Positions 1 through 4,984 of a stretch of DNA of 5,838 bases are shown piece after piece (positions within the stretch are counted from its first letter, which is position 1; the number at the start of each line of letters is the position of its first letter). Below the pieces are notes generated by a model. That model made no database searches, was not told the origin of the DNA, and was given only the letters and a program-made list of their open reading frames with translations. Where the stretch lies: contig CAYTPE010000068.1 in the NCBI GenBank assembly GCA_964439885.1, positions 1 through 5,838 on the forward strand, in the 5' to 3' direction. A program made the position numbers and the translations under genes. The stretch comes from CAYTPE01 sp964439885 (GTDB taxonomy: Bacteria > Patescibacteriota > Patescibacteriia > Magasanikbacterales > GWA2-37-8).

Positions 1-472
1 GTATGCGGTAGGCTGATTTCATTTGACGCACGGGATCGAGCGCACGGTGCCACAAGCGTTGCTTGGGGGAATAAAAAGAAGGAAACAGATGGTAGGAAAT
101 ATCGTGGATGGTGAGAATGTGTTTGGTGGTGGGCGAGAGAGTGGTGAAATTAAGGTTGGGGGAGAAAAAGTAGTCGAATTTTAGATTTGTGATTTTAGAT
201 TTTTGAATGATATGGGTGTCCACATGTGGGCGGTGAAACAGCGAGAGTGAGGCGTTGAAGAGCTTGTTGGGGTGGTGTGTAGTGATGTACTGTACATTTG
301 GTTGGTTCCACTGTGGAATAAGGTCGGAAATATCTTTGCTCGAGTTGTAAAACAAAAAATACTCGTTTGTTTTGTCGCGCGCGAACAGAGTGTTCAGTAT
401 TTCAAACGTGTATTCTCCCACACCTGTGCGATACGATGTCAGTAAAGGGCGGAGGTCGATAGCAATGCGCAT
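1..472 (-). CDS. GT4-type glycosyltransferase, N-terminal part (runs off left edge)
   Basis: This reading frame opens with ATG at 472 and stays open for 157 codons to the window edge, so only the N-terminal domain is visible. The product begins MRIAIDLRPLL, a beta strand, then TGVGEYTFEIL (residues 16-26), the glycine-rich loop and helix typical of the acceptor-binding Rossmann domain of GT4 glycosyltransferases. Residues 100-127 (DYFFSPN, then TIHDISYHLFP) match the family pattern in which a 'spN' strand is followed by 'tiHDl'. The catalytic C-terminal domain with the E-x7-E motif lies outside the window. It is a cytoplasmic enzyme that would transfer a nucleotide-activated sugar to a lipid-linked acceptor; donor and acceptor cannot be read from the sequence. 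It starts 6 bp after the stop of the upstream membrane glycosyltransferase, so it is almost certainly co-translated with it. No Shine-Dalgarno sequence precedes the ATG. Residues 91-99 are encoded by a short period-14 (2x7) repeat. Confidence 0.88.
   Translation of the reverse strand, partial: MRIAIDLRPLLTSYRTGVGEYTFEILNTLFARDKTNEYFLFYNSSKDISDLIPQWNQPNVQYITTHHPNKLFNASLSLFHRPHVDTHIIQKSKITNLKFDYFFSPNLNFTTLSPTTKHILTIHDISYHLFPSFYSPKQRLWHRALDPVRQMKSAYRI
176..210 (-). repeat. degenerate 7-bp repeat tract inside the glycosyltransferase gene
   Basis: Five consecutive 7-bp units can be laid out from 176 to 210 on the plus strand: GAATTTT, AGATTTG, TGATTTT, AGATTTT, TGAATGA. The 11-mer ATTTTAGATTT occurs exactly twice, at 178-188 and 192-202, a spacing of 14 bp. 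The tract is read in frame as about residues 88-99 (IQKSKITNLKFD), just before the conserved FFSPN strand. The 7-bp period is the same as in the intergenic tract at 2821-2891, although the unit sequence differs. That the two belong to one repeat class is inference. Confidence 0.5.
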
Positions 473-478
473 AGTGGG

Positions 479-1696
479 TTAGACAGATGTAGGTGTCGCT
501 AAAGTGATAAGGTAGTAGCTGATGATCTCAAACAGTAGCACGAAGACATATAACTCAAAACCACTGTCGAAACCAGCCGTAAAAGTTGGTTTGAATACGG
601 AAAACGAAAACCACCACGCACTGAGGCCGCCAACAACGAGCAGCAGCATGCGTATCACAATCTGTAGTGTGTGTTTGCTTAGTTTATTAAGATTCACACT
701 CACGTTATGTAAGAGCGTTTCCAAATATTTACCAAGTAGTGGCCACACAAAAATCAATGGTAGAGCGAGAAGTCGCGCTTCGCGCGCGCGCGCGGCAATA
801 AGCACCATAGGAGTATTGATTACACACGTGATAGCTGCCGCTATGACAAGTCGTCTTTCATGCGGCGGAAGTGCGCCCTGTCGAGCGTGCACAGTGGTGA
901 GCCATATGGGCGTCCAAAAAACAGCGAACATCGATACGAGTGTTTCGATTGTAAATTGGGTGTTTTGAAAGTTGAATTGCCAATGTATAAAACGGCTTTG
1001 TTCTAGATATGTCCGGCTGGCTTCGAGCACGCCATAGTGCGCTAGGATAGACGGTTCAATGAAAAAATACACGCCGCATGGAATGAGAAACACCATCGTG
1101 AGTAGCCATTTGTTTACACGAATATATGATTGTGCCGCCAGCCACAATCCGGGTATAACAAAAAGCGTTGTCTCTCGGGCGAGACAGGCCAAAAAAATAA
1201 AAGGCAGACTCCATCCAACGCGACCTTTGATGATGAGTAGCAGACTCAGGAGCAGGAGAAAATATTGCCACGGCTCATCGTACGTATCGATGCTCCGAAA
1301 AAAAGCGAGGAGTACCGAAAAACTCGCGTAAAAAAGCACCACACTCAACAACGATTGCTTTTTACTGATTGATAATTCCTGTGCGATCACATATATAAGC
1401 AATCCTGATAGCAGAAGCAGGGTAAAGCTAACCAGTACAAAGCTCCATCCAAACGGTAGGCCAAGATGAAAATGCAGAAACGAAAACGACAGGTTGGTCA
1501 GCGGCCGACCGGCAAAGGCTGGATTGGTGGAATGTAGGCGCCAAATGCCTTCAACAAAATTATTATCTACTCGTAAAGCCGGAAACGAGTGTGGTCCACT
1601 TATAATCGACGGAAAAAGAGTGTGCAGCAGTAGAATGCCGAAGCACGCGATAAGTGAAATGAATAGAGCCTTAAAGCGTCCGGGCATATGGCTCAT
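479..1696 (-). CDS. multi-pass membrane protein, probable GT-C type glycosyltransferase
   Basis: The product has 405 residues if started at the ATG at 1696; a longer frame opens with TTG at 1744 but would extend the overlap with the upstream gene to 74 bp, and an ATG at 1687 is also possible. About ten or eleven hydrophobic segments are visible (roughly residues 9-28, 84-106, 114-134, 141-157, 161-182, 196-214, 249-269, 282-301, 308-324, 343-365 and 379-399). The first large loop carries RVDNNFVEGIW (42-52), with acidic residues D44 and E49, followed by AGRPLTN (62-68). Later come TYDEPW (138-143), ARETTLF (173-179) and AREARLLALPL (303-313). Many segments, an acidic first loop and a late E-x-R before a membrane helix resemble polyprenyl-phosphate-sugar-dependent GT-C enzymes, but I cannot name a family. 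It probably uses a lipid-linked sugar at the outer membrane face. It overlaps the upstream GT4 gene by 26 bp and lies 6 bp before the next one. A (CG)7 run encodes part of the AARARE stretch. Confidence 0.75.
   Translation of the reverse strand: MSHMPGRFKALFISLIACFGILLLHTLFPSIISGPHSFPALRVDNNFVEGIWRLHSTNPAFAGRPLTNLSFSFLHFHLGLPFGWSFVLVSFTLLLLSGLLIYVIAQELSISKKQSLLSVVLFYASFSVLLAFFRSIDTYDEPWQYFLLLLSLLLIIKGRVGWSLPFIFLACLARETTLFVIPGLWLAAQSYIRVNKWLLTMVFLIPCGVYFFIEPSILAHYGVLEASRTYLEQSRFIHWQFNFQNTQFTIETLVSMFAVFWTPIWLTTVHARQGALPPHERRLVIAAAITCVINTPMVLIAARAREARLLALPLIFVWPLLGKYLETLLHNVSVNLNKLSKHTLQIVIRMLLLVVGGLSAWWFSFSVFKPTFTAGFDSGFELYVFVLLFEIISYYLITLATPTSV
781..794. repeat. (CG)7 dinucleotide run inside a coding region
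   Basis: Seven uninterrupted CG dinucleotides span 781-794, flanked by TT on the left and GC-rich sequence on the right. In the minus-strand gene they encode the AARARE stretch around residue 303, next to a likely functional E-x-R motif. The run is the only long dinucleotide repeat I see in the window. Gain or loss of one unit would shift the frame after about three quarters of the protein. Alternating CG also favours left-handed DNA. Whether it varies in the population cannot be seen here. Confidence 0.6.
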
Positions 1697-2825
1697 GGTT
1701 TTGGAACAGGGAAGACTGATTGAGGCCACGTTTGAATTCTTCAAAACGGTTCGTCACATATTCCTGCATAGCTTGTTTGAAACGGCTATCGCTAAAGCGG
1801 TAAGCGTGCTCGCGAATTTTTACAGGATCCCATATTTCGGGTTTAAAAGATAGAAGTGTGTCGATGAGCGATTCCCATGTCTGCTCGTGGAAAAATATGC
1901 CAGTTTCTCCGGGGAGTACTGTTTCGGTAGCGCCCCCTTGGGCATACGCAATGACTGGACGACCAGCTGCCATACTCTCCAAAGCAGTAATACCAAAATC
2001 TTCCACCTGTGGGTGAATAAAGGCTTGTGCCGAGCCAAGCAATTCGGCCTTTTCTGCGTCCGTAATTTTACCTACAAACTCAATGTGTGGTTTAGCCATA
2101 CGCCGTAGTCGGGCAAGCTCTGGGCCAATACCAAAAATTTTCAATGGCCAGCGCAAGCGGTTAAAGGCCTGCACGGCGATATCGAGTGATTTGTATGGCA
2201 CGAGGCGTCCACCGGTAACAAAGTACGTATTCACCGTCGGTTTGATAGAAAACGTGTCTACTTCCACCGGGGGGTGTATGACCTCGCTGGTGCGACGATA
2301 ATATTTTTGAATTCGATTTTGAACTGTTTTGGAATTGGCAATAAAATGATCCACCCGGTCAGCACTCATTTTATCCCACAAACGCATTGTCGAAGTAAGA
2401 CGCGGTAAGAAAAATTTCACCACCCGGCTTACTGGCAGGTCGCTCATATACTGGTGGGTATCGGCCCAGAGATAGCGCGGCGGTGTGTGACAGTAGGAAA
2501 TATGGAGCGTGTCTGGTGAGGTAATCACCCCTTTAGCGAATGAGCTGGTTGACGATAATACCACATCGAAATCATGCAATCGATAACGCTCGGTGGCCAC
2601 GGGCATGAGCGGTAGGTACCACTGATAGTGCGAACGAATAAAAGGGAATTTACTCAAGAACGATTCAGTAAGTGATTCTTTTTTTAAATACGGAATTTTG
2701 TCGGCATCATGAAATAAAACAAAAATAGGCGCTTCCGGCCAGATTTCGTGGAAGGATTTCAGCACCCGCTCAGCCCCTCCATCTTGAGCGAGATAATCGT
2801 GAACGATGGCGATTTTGAAGTCCAT
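1671..2825 (-). CDS. GT4 family glycosyltransferase (WbaZ/mannosyltransferase-like)
   Basis: This cytoplasmic retaining glycosyltransferase of 384 residues has a normal family length and is complete. The N-terminal Rossmann domain starts MDFKIAIVHDYL with the GGAER loop at 16-20, which contacts donor phosphate and acceptor in the family. YCHTPPRYLW (111-120) is the signature seen in WbaZ-like O-antigen mannosyltransferases. FIANSKTVQNRI (161-172) precedes the domain linker. The C-terminal domain has GGRLVPYKSLDIAVQAF (205-221), KIFGIGPE (229-236) and the E-x7-E nucleotide-sugar motif as E275 and E283 in EDFGITALE. Mannose is a plausible donor by resemblance only. I chose the ATG at 2825; a TTG two codons upstream gives the same frame. 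There is no Shine-Dalgarno sequence, and the start codon itself lies inside a 7-bp repeat unit (see 2821-2891). The 3' end overlaps the next gene by 26 bp, which suggests translational coupling. Confidence 0.93.
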   Translation of the reverse strand: MDFKIAIVHDYLAQDGGAERVLKSFHEIWPEAPIFVLFHDADKIPYLKKESLTESFLSKFPFIRSHYQWYLPLMPVATERYRLHDFDVVLSSTSSFAKGVITSPDTLHISYCHTPPRYLWADTHQYMSDLPVSRVVKFFLPRLTSTMRLWDKMSADRVDHFIANSKTVQNRIQKYYRRTSEVIHPPVEVDTFSIKPTVNTYFVTGGRLVPYKSLDIAVQAFNRLRWPLKIFGIGPELARLRRMAKPHIEFVGKITDAEKAELLGSAQAFIHPQVEDFGITALESMAAGRPVIAYAQGGATETVLPGETGIFFHEQTWESLIDTLLSFKPEIWDPVKIREHAYRFSDSRFKQAMQEYVTNRFEEFKRGLNQSSLFQNHEPYARTL

Positions 2826-2891
2826 AGCCAATAGTCCATGGCCAATAGTTTTTATACTATGAACTACTGGCTATTGGTTGTGAACTACAAT
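2821..2891. repeat. inverted arms of degenerate 7-bp repeats in the intergenic gap
   Basis: The whole 65-bp gap between the sugar-phosphate transferase and the GT4 gene is built of 7-bp units. On the plus strand the right arm reads CTATGAA, CTACTGG, CTATTGG, TTGTGAA, CTACAAT from 2857 to 2891. On the minus strand the left arm reads CTATTGG, CCATGGA, CTATTGG, CTATGGA from 2848 down to 2821. The arms point away from an 8-bp AT centre (2849-2856). Two CCAATAG copies (2828-2834, 2842-2848) can pair with CTATTGG (2871-2877), and ATAGT (2845-2849) pairs with ACTAT (2856-2860). The last unit, CTATGGA, supplies the ATG of the GT4 gene, and the last right-arm base is the first base of the upstream gene's stop complement. 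It could be a decaying mobile repeat, a processing or attenuation hairpin, or a slippage-grown filler; no U-run marks it as a terminator. Confidence 0.7.
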
Positions 2892-4339
2892 TACCACGCC
2901 CCTTTGCGTCTAAGTACCACAAACGGTGTTTTCAACATTATAATTATATCCATGTACAGACTCCAATTCTCTATATAGAATGTATCAAGTTTGGCTTCTT
3001 CTTCGAAGGTAAGATTGCTCCGACCGGAAATTTGGGCCAACCCGGTGATTCCCGGTTTGATAGAAAATAAAATTTTGTGGTGTTTTTCGTACAAGGCGAC
3101 TTCTCGAGGTTGGTGGGGGCGGGGGCCAACCAAACTCATATCACCCATAAGAACATTCCAAAATTGTGGTAGCTCATCAATGCTCCAGCGACGAATAAAA
3201 CTGCCGAACGGAGTGACACGAGGGTCGTTCATGATTTTATATACCGGTCCAGTTTTGACACTGCGCGCTGCAATCAGTTCTTTTTCTTTGGCTAGAGCGA
3301 TTTCACCATGCGTGCCAAATTGTGATCCGGTAGAATCTTTTTGGTACATTGATCGAAATTTCAAGGTAATAAAATTCTGTCCATATTGCCCAACGCGCTC
3401 ATTTTTATAGATCACAGGCCGTCCGGTTTCGATGAGAATAATGAGAGCTATAACGGCATAGATCGGCAGCAAAAGAATCAAAAAAAACAGACTACCGACA
3501 ATATCAACACATCGTTTTATAATTCGTCCCCATCCTGTCAGGCGCGTACGAGTGAGTTCGATAATCGGTACACCCGCCACCGTTGAGACGGACATATTCG
3601 TGGAGAGTGTTGTAAACAGGTCGGCCGAGTATTTAAAGGTAATATGACGGTCGTTTGCAAAATCAATTGCGCTGAGTGCGTCGTCGATGTGCGATTTAGG
3701 ATCGGCAAAAATGAGTTCATCAATTTCTTGGTGCGCCAATTTTTGGGCTACCGTTTCGTCAAAATGGTCGAAGGTGCTGACCACTTCATAGCCATAGCGT
3801 GGTGCATCATGAAGAGCTTCGCGTAGGGCATGTGCTGTCGTATCAGCACCAATGAGAACGGTGTGACGCAGCCCCACACCGGAGCGGTATAAAAGCATTT
3901 TTACCAGTTGCAGCACAAAACGGGCGGCTATCACATAGGTCGTAGCGCATACCCAACCACCTAAGACAAGGAAGCGAGAGTCAAATTTCTGCAACGTAAA
4001 AAAAACGTAGATGGTAATGGCGGCAAAGCCAGTGGAGCAGGCGAGCACAATACGCGCGACTTCGCGTGCAAATTTACGGTTTGGATTGGTGCTATATAAA
4101 CCAGACAGCGCAAAAATTGCTATCCAACCAATGGCCACCCACAGTACAATGGGGAAAAACTTTGCCCACGAAAGATTGTTTGCAAATACAACTGGCCGTA
4201 TACTCGTTACAAACGATGTAAAGCGCAATGAATACGCGGTAGCTCCGGCCAGAAGAAGCATGAGGTAATCCAAGGGGAGTTGTAAAAAAGTGAAAAGCAG
4301 TTCGAACCGCTTCATACAAAATGTGTTATAGACACGCAT
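2891..4339 (-). CDS. polyprenyl-phosphate hexose-1-phosphate transferase (WbaP/WcaJ-like)
   Basis: This 482-residue membrane enzyme starts glycan assembly by moving a sugar-1-phosphate from a nucleotide sugar to undecaprenyl phosphate. Four hydrophobic segments (about 16-37, 58-80, 95-114, 121-147) are followed by a cytoplasmic Rossmann-like domain (158-260, with VLIGADTTAH at 161-170). The catalytic sugar-transferase domain begins at KRCVDIVGSL (275), with a membrane-entering helix broken at P292. Recognisable motifs are ETGRPVIYKNERVG (304-317), KFRSM (327-331), the catalytic DE pair D388-E389 in WSIDELPQFWNVL, MSLVGPRP (401-408) and KPGITGLAQISGR (428-440), all of which fit the polyprenyl glycosylphosphotransferase family; nothing is missing. 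The transferred sugar (glucose, galactose or other) is not deducible. It is first in the operon, directly behind a strong promoter. The ATG at 4339 would be almost leaderless; an ATG at 4315 (MKRFELLF) is the alternative. Neither has a Shine-Dalgarno sequence. Confidence 0.95.
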   Translation of the reverse strand: MRVYNTFCMKRFELLFTFLQLPLDYLMLLLAGATAYSLRFTSFVTSIRPVVFANNLSWAKFFPIVLWVAIGWIAIFALSGLYSTNPNRKFAREVARIVLACSTGFAAITIYVFFTLQKFDSRFLVLGGWVCATTYVIAARFVLQLVKMLLYRSGVGLRHTVLIGADTTAHALREALHDAPRYGYEVVSTFDHFDETVAQKLAHQEIDELIFADPKSHIDDALSAIDFANDRHITFKYSADLFTTLSTNMSVSTVAGVPIIELTRTRLTGWGRIIKRCVDIVGSLFFLILLLPIYAVIALIILIETGRPVIYKNERVGQYGQNFITLKFRSMYQKDSTGSQFGTHGEIALAKEKELIAARSVKTGPVYKIMNDPRVTPFGSFIRRWSIDELPQFWNVLMGDMSLVGPRPHQPREVALYEKHHKILFSIKPGITGLAQISGRSNLTFEEEAKLDTFYIENWSLYMDIIIMLKTPFVVLRRKGAW

Positions 4340-4349
4340 TATGTCTAGT

Positions 4350-4378
4350 ATTTTACGCTAAAGCTATGGGGGCGTCAA
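4350..4378 (-). promoter_or_regulatory. sigma70-type promoter of the glycan operon
   Basis: On the minus strand TTGACG (4378-4373) and TAAAAT (4355-4350) are separated by exactly 17 bp, near the vegetative-promoter consensus. Transcription should begin near 4342-4344, only 3-5 nt before the ATG at 4339. It is the only good promoter I find for the four leftward genes. Its -35 box faces that of the rnpB promoter across 3 bp. Confidence 0.8.
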
Positions 4379-4381
4379 ACC

Positions 4382-4410
4382 TTGACAGAAAGCTCGAAAA
4401 GTGCTAAAAT
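4382..4410 (+). promoter_or_regulatory. sigma70-type promoter of rnpB
   Basis: TTGACA (4382-4387) is a perfect -35 box, 17 bp from TAAAAT (4405-4410). The predicted start near 4417 coincides with the first base of the P1 helix of the RNase P RNA, which supports both calls. GTCAA (4374-4378) and TTGAC (4382-4386) make an inverted repeat formed by the two opposed -35 boxes. Confidence 0.9.
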
Positions 4411-4416
4411 ACGCCC

Positions 4417-4937
4417 GTTTTAAGCAGACGATCGATCCCGCCATATAGCGGGGTAGGAAAGTCCGAACATCCTTCCTGACTCTGTCGGGAAAAACGGTAG
4501 CGGGTAACGCCCGCCAGTGGGCGCTGAGCGCTCACAGAGGTGCGAACAGAGACGTCCGTGGCCCCAAAGGGCCAGGAAAGCTCACCCTACGTTTTCGATA
4601 TAATCGAAAATAGCTTAGCTCCGATCGGGGGTTACAAGATCGGAGGTGCAACGGCTAAATCCTTACTTGGATGCAAGAGCAGTGTTCCGGTGTCTGTCCG
4701 CTTCGGAACATACACGTGCTGTGATAAACAGAATGCGTGCATGAACCGGAGGTTCAGCGTCGGTCCAAAAAGTTCGCTCGCTTCAGCTTAGTAGCAATAT
4801 TAAGCGTAGATAAATGATCGTCCCTGTTTCGCTCTGGCGAGCTGCACAGGGCAAGCCCTTCCGCACAACAATTAAGGACTTGTCCCCCGTAGCCCGATAG
4901 GGCGAAGCAGGACAGAATTCGGCTTATCGCTCAAAAC
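4417..4937 (+). ncRNA. rnpB: RNase P RNA
   Basis: This is the catalytic RNA of RNase P, which trims the 5' leaders of pre-tRNAs. P1 pairs 4417-4425 with 4929-4937 with one mismatch. The conserved AGGAAAGTCCG (4455-4465) and GACAGAATTCGG (4911-4922) form the core; P4 pairs CCGAA (4463-4467) with TTCGG (4918-4922), a compensated version of the usual CCGGG/CCCGG. A P3-like hairpin is at 4437-4452, P8 at 4500-4514, P9 at 4517-4535, and the conserved ACAGA at 4546-4550. GCAAGAGC (4673-4680) matches the GTAAGAGC block, GATAAATGATCGTCC (4808-4822) the GATGAATGA block, and P18 is 4786-4805. The RNA is about 520 nt, longer than the usual 350-420. Extra hairpins sit at 4559-4574, 4592-4610, 4619-4645 and 4683-4710 (P12 and neighbours) and at 4822-4914 (P19). 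A hairpin at 4473-4491 recalls P5.1 of type B RNAs. The P15-P17 region is nearly absent and I see no GGU there. Confidence 0.96.
4881..4914 (+). other. compact hairpin at the 3' side of the P19 region of rnpB
   Basis: TGTCC (4881-4885) can pair with GGACA (4910-4914) around an internal loop and an inner stem GCCC (4892-4895)/GGGC (4900-4903) closed by GATA. The hairpin abuts the conserved core strand, so its 3' strand shares bases with it. A neighbouring pairing GGAC (4876-4879)/GTCC (4882-4885) competes with the outer stem. It may be the distal P19 stem itself, or a repeat element that has settled at that position; I cannot decide between these from one sequence. Confidence 0.4.
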
Positions 4938-4938
4938 A

Positions 4939-4972
4939 AAAAAATCCACACCGAAATGGTGTGGATTTTTTA
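4939..4972. terminator. bidirectional intrinsic terminator
   Basis: Bases 4939-4952 pair with 4958-4971 to give a 14-bp stem closed by a 5-nt loop (GAAAT). The upper stem is ATCCACACC against GGTGTGGAT and the base is an A run against a T run. Read rightward, it ends rnpB with six Ts directly after the last base of P1. Read leftward, it follows the stop of the hydroxyacid dehydrogenase (4985) by 13 bp and again ends in a U-run. It therefore separates two convergent units. Confidence 0.93.
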
Positions 4973-4984
4973 TTTGATGGAGAG

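Noticed and set aside
522..968. 148-codon plus-strand frame opposite the membrane glycosyltransferase gene, and similar plus-strand frames at 1059-1331, 1494-1853, 2991-3410 and 4011-4268
   Set aside because: All are antisense to genes with clear protein-family motifs; their translations are low in recognisable structure and have no promoter of their own.
1694..1744. Longer start (TTG at 1744) for the membrane glycosyltransferase
   Set aside because: It would add 16 residues that merely reuse the end of the upstream GT4 gene; ATGs at 1696 and 1687 lie directly before the first membrane helix.
2849..2880. Possible internal promoter with TATAAA on the minus strand before the GT4 gene
   Set aside because: The TATAAA belongs to the AT centre of the repeat arms and no acceptable -35 box lies 16-18 bp upstream.
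2821..2880. Intrinsic terminator after the sugar-phosphate transferase gene
   Set aside because: The possible stems are AU-rich with 22-nt or longer loops and are not followed by a U-run in the direction of transcription.
2821..2891. CRISPR-like array
   Set aside because: Units are 7 bp, contiguous, degenerate and inverted, with no spacers.
4540..4791. 83-codon open frame on the plus strand
   Set aside because: It lies wholly inside the conserved RNase P RNA and its translation shows no family features.
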